64,000 nt of DNA from Bagarius yarrelli. Taxonomy: Eukaryota; Chordata; Actinopteri; Siluriformes; Sisoridae. Shown in pieces: positions 35,664-48,983 of the stretch. Every line of letters starts with the position of its first letter. The first letter of the stretch is position 1. Location: positions 199,501 through 263,500 of the forward strand of contig VCAZ01000069.1 in the NCBI GenBank assembly GCA_005784505.1, read 5' to 3'. The translations under genes were made by a program, and so were the position numbers. The notes under the pieces were generated by a model. That model saw only the letters and a list, made by a program, of their open reading frames with translations, was not told the origin of the DNA and did no database searches.

Positions 35664-38600
35664 ATGGAGACGAAAGGGTCAATGAACAATAGGCCAGATA
35701 ACACTGCATTCACACAGCAGCGACTTCCGGCTTGGCAGCCTATACTGTCCGCTGGCATTGTCATACCCGGCTTCACTATCATTGGCTTGGCCTTTATCGC
35801 CATTGGAGTGGCGCTGTTCGTCACCTCGCAGAACATCAAAGTGCTGGAGGTAAAATTTGAAATGATAAAATCAGCGTTTACTCAATACATCTGCGGTAAA
35901 TTGCGTATAATAGACTGCACAGTTAGAAAAACATCTGGTTTAAAGTAATGCTAAATGTAATTTGGGCAAATCTACCTATATATCAACTGATTATTTGGCT
36001 TATTATATTTTTAGCTGGGTAACTAGGAGCATTTGCATAATAAAAGTGGCACAAAATGTTACAGGTCAACAGCAAGCACAGGATTTTTTTTTTGGAAATC
36101 TTTAAATATATTTTGGGATTATTCGATCAGAAGATAAAATTGCATTACACTACTAAAAACACAATAAATACAGCATGAATCCTGGGCTAAACACAGTCTT
36201 ACAGTTACTATAAGTACAGACGTCTTCTCCATTCATGTAACACAGACAAAAAAAAAATTGTGTTTGGGACATGAACCTAGCAACCAAAGTAACTGCTGGC
36301 TTTTAGGTTGCATTTTAAAATAATAAAATAATTTCTGTTTATTCTTGGCTGACTTTTTATTATATTTAGACTAAATGAATGAATATTAATTGTGGCTGAA
36401 ACTTTTACCCTGGCTTTTATCCTTGTGCTGCAGAGAGATTACACAGGCACTACGGTTGATTCTTCTTGCGCCCAGTGTGTCGACCCGGTTAAAATAAACT
36501 GTAAATGTGAGGTGAATTTCACCTTCACTGAGCTTTTTGAGGTACAATCAATTTCACTCAGCTTTAGTTTTTCATTTATTCATTATTTTTATATGCTATC
36601 AAAAACATTGCTGACGAAATAAACATTCTCTTTTCAGGGCCCTGTCTTCTTCTACTATGGCTTGACTAATTACTATCAGAACTACAGATCCTACGGCGTG
36701 TCTTTAGATCCCAATCAACTGGTGGGAGACACAAAGTATTTTTTGGTACGTAGTCTTGGCTTATGCAGCTTTTGTTATAATTAAGGATGTACGATATTAA
36801 TCGGGTAGATAAATTATCGGCCGATATGGTTAAAAACGATGTGATTTTTTTTTTATCGCGCCGATAAATAATTGGAATCCGATAATTAGATCAGATAAAA
36901 GTACACGCACAGCAAGGCAAATCGGTCTGATTTATCCGAGAGTCATCCGCTTTCCGAGTGCAAGGGATCCCAGTGTTGCCAGATTGGGCAATTGGGCTTC
37001 CTTTAAACAAGTTAGACTGGAAATAAATGCAACGGGCTGGTTGATGATATTTGGGCGGCTCCTTGATTACAACTAGCAGGTGTTTTAGTTTCATCTGGGA
37101 AAAGTGGGTGTTCCTGTTCAAACATGACACATTTTAGACAGTTTTTTTTCCAATCCAATGCATCCAAACTGTGTCATGCTCATTAAGACATCGTCTGTGA
37201 ACATGTCAGTTTCAAGAGAGGAAAATGCTATTTGCAAAGCAGGTTTAGCAAGAATTTAGAGAGGAGAAGTTTTTAATACATCAAATTTGATCTTTTGCTT
37301 AAGATGTTGTCAATGCGGCGAATCTGTATTAAAAGAACATATAGCAGCCGTGGCAGCAGCTATTTGTCACACTCATGCACTAAAGGCTAAATAGATGCAT
37401 TTATTTATAATGCATAAAATAACTGACTATAAATTTGTGGTCTCAAAAAAAAAAAAAAATCTCAAAGCTATTAAAATACCATTTCTCATTTTTTATACAA
37501 ACTGCGGATTATATGATACAGAAATAAAAATTAATTAGTATCTGCATCGGAACCAACCATGAAAAGAATTTACTTAATGGTTATTAGTCGCGGTTTTAAA
37601 ATTTTTCATATGTTGCATCCCTAGTATGAAAAGTAATCATTTAATGAATTAAATATTCATTTAAGTCTATTTACTTTTAATTATTTATATCTATCTATCT
37701 ATCTATCTATAGACATATATACATATATTTTTCTGCTCCTCAACAGTCTCCAGAGAGCACCTGTTCTCCCTATCAGAATGATTCCAACAAGACGCCCATT
37801 GTTCCCTGTGGATCCATAGCAAACAGCATGTTTAACGGTATCTCGTTGCTGACACCTATTTTATCCTTATATTTAAAAGGAAACAACCTCGTAGTTGTAC
37901 TTGTTTTTTTAATTAAGCTGTGTGTTCTTTCACAGTAGCACATCAGCCATCAAAAAAAAACACACATCCTTTCTATATTATTAAAAGGTGCCATGCCATT
38001 TGTACAAATTAAATTTCTAACCTAATGTGATGTAATCATTTATTCGTAGCGGATTTTCCTTTTTCAAGTCATTGATTTGTGTATATTTTTACGTTAGAAT
38101 TAATTTTGTGCGTGTAATTTGACGAGTAACCCGTCCTATACGTACGATTGTATATATTTAATTTTTTTTAATTTTTTACCTACCAAGTTTTTTCTCATTT
38201 CCACGTTTACATAAAATCTTAAATTCTAAGAATATTTTAACCCTCATAATATAAAAATCAGAATCATCTATCAAAGGCATTTGAATATTATGTAATAAAT
38301 GAGACGTCGTCTCTGTCCTATAAACACACATGCTCTAATTAAGTGGGGGTTTTTTTTCTTTTCTAAAAAAAAGACTCCTTTACACTGTACCAGATTGTCG
38401 ACGGCAAAAAGACTCTGGTCCCTTTTGACAGAAAAGGAATTGCCTGGTGGACAGATTACAACGTTAAATACAGGAATCCTGCTTTCGTCAACGGCTCCTT
38501 CGCTAACGCCTTCGCTGGTATTTATACAAGTTACAATCTTTCAACTTAATGGTTAGTTATTGGGAAAAAGGTCAAGTTGTAAAACAAAGATTTGATAAAT

Positions 38601-40628
38601 TGAACCATTTATAGTGGAACTTACTACATGTAAAAGATAATAACTTGCAGGATAAAATATTGAAGCTGGTTTCATCCAGAAATCTTTTTTACTGCATTGT
38701 TTTGTAGAATTAGTTTTTAGCACAAATCAGTGCGTTTTTTTTTATTTGAAGAAAAGGGGAAAAAAAAAAAAAGACCAGGAACTGTCTTTTAAAAACTCTA
38801 CACAATATTGATCCACAAATGAATATGAGTATAAGTAGGGCTGGGTGTTATTACGATATATATCGCTACTGCAGAATATATTAACAACCGTAGCAAATTT
38901 TCTTATTCTGTGACATCCATTGGGCTAAAATCATTTTTATTTCTAAAGTAATTAAATATAATCTTTATATAAAGCCCCTGTTGTTAATTTTCCAAAATAA
39001 CTACCTATCTAAATAAATAACTAAACGTAAAATATATATCATTATCGTGAAATAAAATGACTTGTACCAGGAGATTTTGGTCATACCGGCCATTCCTTAA
39101 AACTACAACTTGAAACTGAAAAACTCTAATTGTTGTAGATGAATAAAACACATTAGGGCAAAAAAATAATTACCTTCTTGGATGTCTCAGCCGCAGATGT
39201 CACACCCACTCACTGCCGGCTGATTGTGATACGACACACTTAGCTATGACACAGTTATGTAGTTGTTCGCTGATTGGTTAAATTGTACAGGAGAGACGTA
39301 CGGGAGACGTGTGCGTTGCCCTGTTTAACGGTCTACCTGGATCTCCCGAAGCCGTATGATAGAAGGAGTAAACTGTTCTTTACATTGGTAAGGACTCCCC
39401 TAAACACAAAAACGTGGCACAAAACAAAATGTCATTGATTGTTTTACCTGTCAGTCATACGTGCACTTGGGCGGGCCTTAGACATTCAAAGCAGCTAATG
39501 TTCTCCCATCAGTTTAAAGGTCTGGCTACACAAGACTACCCTCTGGGTGGTAAGAGTAATTCTGGTAGATTTTATGCTACGCATTTTTCAGACAAGGAAA
39601 AAAAATCAACACCAACACAACTAGATTTTGGTACAGACATGTTGGACATGTAGCTCTGTGATGGGTATCTTTTATCCAGATCCAGTGCTTGATAGATAAC
39701 CGCTTACATTTTTTCCTCAGGTACAACAAAGCCCATAAACTGGCCTAGGCCAGTGTACGAACTGGATCCATCTGACCAAGCCAATAATGGTTTCTTAAAT
39801 CAGGACTTCCTGGTGTGGATGAGGCGTGCAGCACTTCCTAACTTCAGGAAGTTGTACGGCCGAATCACAGGGGGGGCTTATGCGAATGGATTGCCGGTTG
39901 GAAACTACAGCTTGGAGATCAACTACAGTATCCTTTTGTCAGCTGCATTTGTTTGCAGGGGTGTACAAACAAAAATGATATATAAAAAAGGGCAATGTGT
40001 TGCTAAGTGACTGAGGGAATCGAAAAATTAACAGCTCTTTTTTTTTTAGACCTACCCCCTGCCTGTGTCTGTTTGTGTTTGGAGAAGAGTTTTTTTTTTT
40101 AGTGTTATTAGCTATATATACACACTATAACACTCTCGGCTGCAAATGCACACAGACAAGTTTGTCTGGTTGGGTGTAACCAGTAAAGTAAAGAAGGAAG
40201 AAAAAGAACAACAAGGGCTGAAAGAGAGAAAGTTTTGACAACTTGTATCTCAAAGTAATGGGTTTTTTTTTTTTTCCCCCTATTTTCACTTCTTTGCTGA
40301 ATGTCAACACGCAATAAATATAACATTCTTCTCACAACCTTTACTTTCCCGGGCATGTTAACTTTTTTGAAAGAATTATTAGTCGATTTTCATGTCATGT
40401 TTTAGCGAACGTTATCTTTCTCTTTTCTTAACTCGCAATACAGATTACCCGGTCCGAAGCTTTGGTGGAACAAAATCGGTGGTGTTCACGAACGTTTCCT
40501 GGATGGGAGGAAAGAATCAGTTCCTGGGCATCGCATACCTTGTGATGGGTTCTCTCTGCATTGTCATGGCGGTAGTCATGCTCATTGTTTACGCAAAGTA
40601 CAAGTTTTCAGACGACGATAGTGCATAA
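35664..40628 (+). CDS. tmem30b: Cell cycle control protein 50 family (TMEM30), P4-ATPase beta subunit, complete
   Basis: Coding exons: 35664-35849, 36434-36541, 36638-36745, 37747-37837, 38374-38517, 39721-39927, 40444-40628. Total 1029 nt, 342 residues. CDC50 proteins chaperone P4-ATPase flippases and allow them to leave the ER. Seen: DNTAFTQQRLPAWQP before TM1 (about residues 28-50), a large lumenal loop with paired cysteines and NFT, NGS, NYS and NVS glycosylation sites, GIAWWTDYNVK, NYPVRSFGG, SWMGGKNQFLGIAYL running into TM2 (about 300-325), and a short acidic tail DDDSA. The ELFEGPVFFYYGLTNYYQN and YGVS parts fit TMEM30B better than TMEM30A. Mammalian TMEM30B is single-exon, so the symbol (rather than tmem30c) is less sure than the family. 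The start ATG lies 11 nt after an acceptor (TCTCTTACAG). Confidence 0.93.
36784..37622. mobile_element. Possible hAT-like element in TMEM30 gene intron
   Basis: The left edge AAGGATGTACGATATTAATCGG, with TTATCGGCCGATATGG soon after, and the right edge CATATGTTGCATCCCT are imperfect inverted repeats. No transposase was recognised inside, and no target duplication is clear. Confidence 0.45.
38838..39105. mobile_element. Decayed terminal-inverted-repeat element fragment
   Basis: AGGGCTGGGTGTTATTACGA at the left, and GGTCATACCGGCCATTCC at the right. The right part read in reverse resembles sequence at 3840-3900 (GATGGCCGATATGACCAGAAA), so both belong to one dispersed family. Confidence 0.4.
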
Positions 40629-42230
40629 TGTGGGATGTCGCAGCCAGATCAGAGGTTTATTTTTTATATATATATATATTCTGTGTTACAGTTTAACTGT
40701 TTGAATCTAAAAAAAAAGCAGTGAATACGAGACTAACAGTTAACAAATCACCTCTGTTTAACCAGATCAGCTTCATTTAGGCACAATCAGGTTTTTCTCG
40801 TTATCACCAACCAGCCGCGTTAGTTTTCCGGCATGAAACTGTGTCATAAAACTACGTGGCCTTTTGGATCTTTGACTCTTGTACAAGAAAGACAGCACCA
40901 ACCAGCAAAAACCAACAACACATAAAATCAGGGGAAAAGTGGTAGTGCAGTGCTTAAGGTGATGGGCTGTTAATTGGAAGATCGGGATTCGATTCCCAGC
41001 ACCACCAATTTACCACTGTTGGACCCGAACAGTGCACGGCCCTTAACCCCCCAATTGCTCAGTTGTATAAAAGAGAGAAATGTAAGTCGCTCTGCCAAAA
41101 AATGCTGTAAAAGGAAAAAAAGTGTGCGTGTGTTAGGCTGTCGGTTTTCTTTAGACACAAATACAAACTTTTGCTGCCGTCAAACTTAAGAAGTTTTACT
41201 AAAATCCTTCCTTCTGCAGATTATCGATAAAGCGTCTTTGTTTATTTTTACGTTCGGTAATATGAGTATTGCTCTTCGGGTCTGATTACATCCAATCTTA
41301 ACATCGGGGAATTCTTAAAAGCTAATTCACCTGTACTGTATAACCGCCGTATTACAACCATAATTAAAATGCAGCCTGATTTCTTTATTTCCATATTTAT
41401 TTAATAGGTTTGGTGTGTATGTGCGGATTTGTGTTATATGAGGCTCTGTTACGTAGCGGTTTTAGAAGTATTGCTGTTTAAAACGTCGATTGCTTTCCTG
41501 ATGTTATCAGGCCGTATTTAATAACTCTTCCAAACATCACAACATTTTGTGTTATCAGAAAGGTCTAATTTAAAGGTAATGAATTGAATCTTTTTTTTTT
41601 TGTATTATGTAACTTATCGCCATCGTGTTTAAATCTTAAATAGTATTTAGTAAGTACTTTTCAGGGACTGCAACACTTTCTTTTGTATATATTATTGTCT
41701 CAGGGTGTGTAAAATTGGGATGTATTTTATATTTGTATGTAAAACAAAAATGCCGTATTGTGACTTTAATGCAAAAAAAAAAACAGTTTACGCTAACGTA
41801 AGATTTGAGCCTTACTTGTATTTACTGCCATTGAGTGAATTCCAAGTAAAGCGTTAGATGGTAAACAGGGTAACAAGGTAAAAGTTGCAATGTTTGGGAT
41901 TTTGCGTTCTTATTGTTGTACTAGCACCATGTTACATAAAAAAAAACCTTCCTTCTATTAAAAAATCCAATTGTAAATCGTTAGTAGGACTAAAATTTTA
42001 GGTGATGAGATTTTTTTTTTTTGGGTTTGAAATAAATGATTTAAAATCTAAACTTAGTTAATTTTTTTGTTATATGAAAACATACAGAATGTGAAATATA
42101 CACAAATTGCTTTTTATAGGTAACCCTAAAGAGTCAATTCTTTAACGTCTGCTTTATCGGTTTTATTTCTAACGTACCATTTTGAGTTTCTTTCACACAA
42201 ATAAAATCTGTGTCGCTTTTAAAGTGTTGG
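40629..42230 (+). other. tmem30b: 3' UTR of the TMEM30 gene
   Basis: AT-rich, no coding sequence seen. It contains a SINE at 40930-41115. Candidate poly(A) signals are AATAAA at 42031-42036 and 42200-42205; the second is followed by GT-rich TCTGTGTCGC. Confidence 0.55.
40930..41115 (+). mobile_element. tRNA-headed SINE in TMEM30 3' UTR
   Basis: AAGTGGTAGTGCAGTGCTTAAGG, GATTCGATTCCCAGCACC, GCCCTTAACCCCCCAATTGC, TAAGTCGCTCTGCC, and a CTGTAAAAGGAAA tail. Confidence 0.85.
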
Positions 42231-42499
42231 TCAGCCTTAAGTTCTGATCTCATTAGAATTCATCTGATTTTCCGTTTCAGTGTGTTTTACTGAAAAAAGA
42301 GGAATTTCGCATATCAACTGTTGATAATAAAATACAGTAGAAAGTTTCGAAATTTGTGAAATTTTTTTAGCACTCACATAGTTATTGCTTCACTTTTTCT
42401 CAGTTCCATCAATGTTCCTGCTGACATTCTTTTAAATGACAATTTTAAAAGAACTCCTTATTAGAATAAATGTTGAATGATGTTCATTTATTTTCTATA

Positions 42500-42800
42500 C
42501 CCACTTATTTTCTAATTCGGGGTCACAGGGATCCGCCGGAGTCTACCCCAGCCGTCTCTGAAAGGGCGAAAGGCAGGAGGGGGACACCCTGGACAGGCCG
42601 CCAGTCCATCACGGGGCCACACACACTCACTCTCACTCCTATGGCAATTTAGAATCACCAATCGATCTAACTTACTCGTTTTTGGACTGTGGGAGGAAAA
42701 CGGAGAACCCGGAGTAAACTCACGCAAGCACAGGGAAAACGTACAAACTCCACTAGCACTGGGGCAACAGTGCTAAACACTAAGCCACCATGCTGCCTTG
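42500..42800 (+). mobile_element. Dispersed LINE-derived fish repeat, copy 2
   Basis: TACCCCAGCCGTCTCTGAAA, GGGACACCCTGGACAGGCC, CCAGTCCATCACGGGGCC, TTTTTGGACTGTGGGAGGAA. Same family and orientation as 24785-25090. Confidence 0.8.
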
Positions 42801-44200
42801 CACAAAGTTGGTGGAGCAATTAGGCTAACATTGCCAAAAAAAAAACCAACAAATATTTTATGTAATTACTAATTTTACTTTTTTAATTAGTTATTTTTAA
42901 GTATTTAAGGACTTTATTACCTGAGATGTACGGAAGGTCTTTTTTTTCTTCATAGTTTTCCCTGCTGTTCTTGTCTGTGAAGGCAAATGAATTAAAATTC
43001 TTGTCACTGTCATATCTTTGGCTCATAATTAGTAGTGACTGAGAAAACACGTGTAGCTACTTTGCTGTTTAAGACTTTTTAAGCGTTTTATGTTATATTT
43101 CCAGGCAAAATTCAGTCATAGTGGTACAGGTGAAATCCTGTTTTTAAAATGGCGGGTAATATTGTTATATTTGTACATGTATTATTATAGCATGTGACTT
43201 TATGGGGACACAGGAGTATGTGTTGGCAAATTGTCCAATATTGTATCTTTTATTACTGTTTAATACTCAGACTAGTGGGGGAAAACGTGGAATTAAATTT
43301 ATTTTACATGCACATATTTATAAATTGCAGCCCAGTCCCTGGTGTTTTAATGCTACAAACTTTCGCCGCCATTTTAGTGCGTCAACTCTAAAGCGCCACT
43401 TAGCGGTTAATTCTTCTTCTGACGTTAAATTGTCGCTTAGCAGGCCAAATAAAAGGTGCATTTCCGCCACCTACTGGATAGGGGTGTGAAGCTCATGCTA
43501 GTAATAAAAGTATACACAGTGAATATAACCTTTTATAACAATATTAATAATATAATCACGAAAAAAATATTTAACAAAACATCATTATAAAAATATACTA
43601 TAAATATATTCCATCTACATTTAGATAATTAAATAATTACTTATAATTTAAAGATTGCTCTGGTCCATCTCCTAACAAAACCTGAAGCGACAGATTTATT
43701 TATTCCCAACAAAAAATAATGATTTAGTTGAAATCAAATTCTTTAAAATGCAATACATTTAATAAATCTTTGTTCTACTATTTTAGCCTAATCACATTTA
43801 TCACATTTCCAGGATCGTGATCGAGATTTATTTACTAGACAGTGTTCAATGCGCAAACTGGAGCTCAGTACATCCTCTTTTCTTTTTCTAACCTTCTGGA
43901 CCGATTTTTTTCTTGTATGTTAAACATTTCGCGTGTAATTCTTCTTCTTCTTTTAGGATTTTAAACCAACTTAAGAGGTGCATTTCCGCCACCTACTGGA
44001 AAGGATTGTGAAGCGCACAATGAATAGAAACATAAGCTTATTTAAAAAAAACAAAACAAAAAAACAGAAGAAACAGGTATGATAAATCCCAATAATTAAT
44101 TTAGTTTCCTATATACAGCCTTTTTCTTTCTGTACTAAATGTATTCTTGTATGTTAAACACTTCGCGTTTATTAATTCAATGAAATGTTGTTTTTTTATC
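42801..44200. other. Intergenic spacer upstream of smndc1
   Basis: No gene was recognised. A segment of about 45 bp (GGTGCATTTCCGCCACCTACTGGA plus a diverged flank) occurs at 43455-43497 and again at 43976-44018. A GCCGCCATTTTAG motif lies near 43365. Confidence 0.6.
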
Positions 44201-44378
44201 GCGAGAACATGGTGATGACGCAGAAAACGTCACTTCCGTTTTCGCGTAGTGTTGTCGGTGGAGAAAGGGCACAATTAAATCCTCCATTACCGGCATTTTC
44301 AAGCGTACATGGGCGATTCAAAGAAACACTAGCGTTTTAGTAGATCTTAACAAGTGGTGTTTTAAAGTACACAAAAAG
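44200..44378 (+). promoter_or_regulatory. smndc1: Probable smndc1 promoter and non-coding first exon
   Basis: TATCGCGAGAAC (near-Kaiso/ZBTB33 TCGCGAGA box), GATGACGCAG and AACGTCAC (CRE-like), CACTTCCG (ETS-like) and TTTTCGCGTAG lie close together without a TATA box, as in many TATA-less housekeeping promoters. An exon ending ACAAAAAG with donor GTAAGAAT at 44379 would splice to the acceptor (GCTTCAAG) directly before the ATG at 45901. Confidence 0.55.
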
Positions 44379-45607
44379 GTAAGAATTCTGTTTATGTGGT
44401 TACCTGGTATAGTCAGCCGGCCCGGCCCGTCGCCCCTTTATCGGGCCTGTAAGGCTGCAGCGTAATAGCGCTTCTCTTAGTTAGCTGTAGCATCCGTGTT
44501 ACTAATAAACACGCTTTTTACATATTAATGTTTATGTAACGACTAAATCATATCTGTAACAAAAAAAGCCACGCGTAAGGTCACTAACGCGGAAATGAAT
44601 TTTTTTTTTGAAAACAAGTGTTAAGACCCGGATTAGAGGCCTGTCTTTGTGGCGCATTGCTTATTTTTCTTAGGTGCAAATGCATTTTTTTTTATAATTC
44701 TCCATCTGTCTATATATTTATAATTTTTATGAATATATACAAAATGTGTAGCTTTTGGGTAGTTTTCAGATGAGTGTTATTAAATCCGTATCCGTGAAAC
44801 CGATCTAGCGCGCTCATTGGTCAGTATTCAGATATTTATTTGCATATTCATAAAGCGTGGTAAACGAATAAGAAACATTTATGTAAATATAAGACTTTTC
44901 TGCTATGTGATTGTATTCTTTAATATAGTTTAAGGAATAACAGTTTAATATATACTCTCACGTAAAAGTGGATGTGTTCTAGGATTATTAACGTCATTTG
45001 TTGATCTTAAAATCAACATTTTAATCAACCAATCATAACCATCTGATGTCATCAGTGTGTGCCGACCAAACCACGTCAATCCATTTTTATATCTTTCCCC
45101 TTCAGTAAATGCTTAAAAAAATAGCTTATTAGAGATTGTTTATGATTCACTGTCTAAATTCATTAATATTTATTTTGGATCATTAGAATCAATACAGTCT
45201 AAATTCACTATTTTTGTCTCTGGATGATCATAAATTATTTTAATACAGTTTGTCTGATATCATGTTGCGATTTAGTGTTAATCCAGGTATCGCCATTGTC
45301 AGTAAATTATTGTAAATCGTCATTGTCACGGCCAATAAGATATTTTTTAGCATTTAATTAGTTAAAGATTGTAAACAAAAAAGGAAAGATTTGAAAAATG
45401 GCAGCTTTGGTCAGCAAATACTGGTTGTTAATACAGATGGTTATGATTTAATCCAGGATCCCACCCTACTAATCACCTCCACCTTCCTGTGAAGCATTGT
45501 TAAATTTATAAGGCAGTTATTTATGTCTTTATTTTATTTGCCTCCAAAGATGTGTCCAATTTTGACAGAATCCTTTTTTTAACAAAAGAATATTTGACTA
45601 GTATGTT

Positions 45608-45609
<2 letters not shown>

Positions 45610-45688
<79 letters not shown>
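45610..45688. repeat. AT microsatellite, two blocks
   Basis: About 15 and 24 AT units separated by one G at about 45640, in smndc1 intron 1. Self-complementary. Confidence 0.95.
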
Positions 45689-45690
<2 letters not shown>

Positions 45691-45900
45691 AGTAGCCAGC
45701 ATCGCAACAGATATTAGTATCGAGCCCGAGTAGCCCATAAGGATTGAGGTTTTCCAATTGGGACAGTTTATCATAAAGCATACAAACACGACTAGACTAA
45801 GAAGAGTGAAATATTCCATGTCTGTGATACCAGTGTTGCATTAGATATAAGCGGCATATCTGTTCTTATCATCGTTAATACTGTGCCGTTTTGCTTCAAG

Positions 45901-48900
45901 ATGTCGGACGAATTGTTGAAGCAGCTGAGCAGCTACAAAGCTCAGCTGCAGCAGGTGGAAGCAGCGCTATCTACAGATCCAGAAAATCAGGATCTGATGA
46001 AGTTGCAGAAAGATCTGCAGGTAAGGCTTCTTTGCAGGCCAAAGCCTGTATTCACAAAACAAAATCTTAAGGCTAAAAGTTGCTTATAACTCACCAATTT
46101 AGGAGAAAATGTAAATAAATAAATAAATAAATAAAGGGCGGGCATGTCATTCCTGAACGTAGAACATTTAAATTTTTTTCTTCACGACTATTTTTCTATT
46201 TAACTTTAAAATAAGTTCCTAAATCTGGGAAAAAATAGGAAGTGGTGGCTCATGGTTAAGGACTTGCACTGCCAACCCGAAGATTTCCAGCTCCACCAAG
46301 CCACCACTGCTGGGTTTCTGAGCAAGGCCCTTAACCCCCCAATTGCTTAGTTGCATAAATAAGATAAATGTAAGTCGCTGTGGATAAAGAGCGTCTGCCA
46401 AATGCTGTAAATGTAAATCCGTGAAACGTTAGGAGTAGTGAAGAGGACTTCTAAGTCACAAACTATAGTGGCGGTTTCCTGCAATCTGCCTCAAAACATA
46501 AACATTTTGGAAACATTTGGTGAAAAAGACTTTTTAAAAATGTTTTTTTTTTTTTCTTTAATCACGAGGGTATTATGACTGTTGTACAACTTTGAGACAT
46601 AAGCATACACACAGGCGCACAGCAATTTAAGCTTTTTCTGTTGTAGTCCACCATCAAAAAACAAAATTTATAGAATAATGTTATTTTGTGGAAATGTAAC
46701 AGTCCCTGGCTGCTGGAGATGCCGATGTAGCGGCAGCTGCCTGCGGACAGACTGTGGCGCGTGTAGCGTTTTGCACCAACCGTTTTGTCCCTTCACCAAC
46801 AAATCAGCAATGAGTATTCCTCTCTTTAAATTAACAGGTTGTTTTAATCCATATTCACTAATTGTTTATGAGGAGTCTGACAATAAGCTAAAACATATAA
46901 TTGTTTCATTAGTGACGCTTCCATTTTGAAATCTTTATTCAAATATGGCCAACATAACATTGCGCTCTACAATACTGCTATAAAGGAATCTCTGACGGAG
47001 ACTTTTACCCTATGTGGTGTGCATAGTAAATAAGCAAGCAAGCAAGCATGCTGACCTCACCTATAGCAACGAGGTCAATGCTGCCTTTAATCATAGCTTA
47101 AAAGTGCTCTCTATTTTCTTAGTAAACGTTTGTCTCAGCAGTTTTGTGTATAGGTTTTAAGAGAAAAACTCTTAGCTAAAAACTTTTACTGATATTTAGG
47201 TGGACTCTTAAAGGTAATATTATTATTATTATTTTAAATATGAGTCCCAAATAAATAGTTACTCTAGAAAAGGGACCGGTTTAGAATAAAAAGCTTGCAT
47301 TTCATTAGAACTTTCTTGTATCACAGCACAAACGATTTAAAAACAAAAACTAGTTTTAAATGAATCGTAAATCACATGCAAATAATGCACCACTTCCTAT
47401 GTTGGTATGTCATAAGAGCCACATAGTCTGAGCGCAATTATTGGTGGACCAAACATAGAGAACAAATTCATGCAGTGAAAGTTTTTGTATAGCAAAATTA
47501 TTTATTTTTCCTCTCTCGAGTTTTAAAAATGCATTGAAACAGAACAGCCTCAACTAAAAAATGTAATCAAAAGGCCAGGTCACTGCTATCAGGATAGAAA
47601 AATAAATATTTGTTAGGGATGCTGTTTCTTCAAATAATTTGTCTTTTTTTTTTTTTTTTCATCATTAGGAAGTGATCGAGTTGACAAAAGACTTGTTAAC
47701 GTCTCAGCCAGCAGAGGGCGTAGCTAGTACCCACAGTTTAGATGCCGCACCATCGAAACACAGCTGGAAAGTAGGAGATCGTTGTATAGCTATGTGGAGC
47801 CAGGATGGACAGTAAGTATCTCTCTCTCACACACACACACACACAGGCACATTTGTATATTCTTACTCCCTTTTGACAAGAGGAAAACTGAAAGTGTGAG
47901 TATCTATCTATGTCCTTCTTGCTTTCCTTTCATCCTTTCACATGGTGATGTGTTTGGTCTTTCCTGCCTTTAGTTGACTGTATTTAAAGGTGCTGTTTGG
48001 AATTATTTGTGATTTGTTTTAGTTTTTTTTCTGCCTCTACTCATCCGCTTACAGTGCTTTGTGCTTTGCAGGCAGTACGAGGCTGAGATAGAGGAGCTCG
48101 ACAGTGAAAATGGCACCGCTGCCATCACTTTTATTGGCTACGGCAATGCCGAGGTGGTGCCTCTGCACGCGCTCAAAGCAGCTGAACAGGCCAAGAGCAG
48201 CAAGGAAGAGGGAGGCAAACCCAAGTCCAAGTGAGTGTGTGTGTGTCTGTATAAAGACAGTTTATAGGTGTAGTGTGATGCTGTGGATGGGATTTATTTA
48301 AGGTTTATTTTTGCCACTTATATCTTTGTACTATACATTAAATCCAATATATTAGTATTTTTACCTCAATCTATTTTGACCTGATCATAATGCTGGACTA
48401 AACCTTTTTTCACGGTCAACTTCAATTCACTGACGTCGGTTTTGATTATTAGTTGATTGGATTAACTAGTCTGCAGGAAAATTTGTTTAGGAAGGTAAAT
48501 TATTTCACACAGTTTTTACTGATGTCATTCTGCAATATTGTCATATCAGGAATGAGATGCCTGATTGTGCTTTTTGTGTGTTTGTTCCCCTCAAGGAAGG
48601 AAATTCAAGCGGAGCAACGGGAATACAAAAAGAAAAAGGCACAGAAGAAAGTGCAGAGGATGAAAGAGCTGGAACAAGAGCGAGAGGATCAAAAGTGCAA
48701 ATGGCAGCAGTTTAACAATAAAGCTTATTCAAAGAACAAGAAGGGGCAGGTAAGCAGTGAAGCCTCGGACTGTGGCTAGTTTAACAGATCGGTCATTTTC
48801 TTGCGTGATTCGCTTCTTTACCTGTGTTTTGTTTTCTTTTCTTAGGTAAAACGCAGTATATTCGCCTCCCCCGAAAGCGTGAATGGAAAAGTTGGCGTGG

Positions 48901-48983
48901 GTACGTGTGGGATTGCGGATAAACCCATGACCCAATACAACGACACGTCCAAATATAATGTGAGGCATTTGATGCCACAGTGA
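45901..48983 (+). CDS. smndc1: Survival motor neuron domain-containing protein 1 (splicing factor SPF30), complete
   Basis: Coding exons: 45901-46020, 47669-47811, 48072-48230, 48596-48749, 48846-48983. Total 714 nt, 237 residues (human 238). A nuclear spliceosomal protein needed for tri-snRNP joining; its Tudor domain binds dimethylarginine in Sm proteins. Seen: N-terminal helical MSDELLKQLSSYKAQ, the Tudor domain near residues 70-130 (WKVGDRCIAMW, YEAEIEEL, AITFIGYGNAEVV), a Lys-rich coiled region with REYKKKKAQKKVQ, and the conserved tail SIFASPESVNGKVGVGTCG ending in RHLMPQ. The ATG is the first codon after an acceptor. All splice sites are GT/AG and in phase. Confidence 0.97.
46235..46422 (+). 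mobile_element. tRNA-headed SINE in smndc1 intron 1 of the coding region
   Basis: AGTGGTGGCTCATGGTTAAGG, a degraded box region, CCACTGCTGGGTTTCTGAGC, CCCCCCAATTGCTTAGTTGC, AAGTCGCTGTGGATAAAGAG, CGTCTGCCAAATGCTG and an AAATGTAAAT tail. Confidence 0.85.

Noticed and set aside
45610..45688. AT run as a replication origin or structural element
   Set aside because: An ordinary AT microsatellite; nothing in the flanks supports a function.
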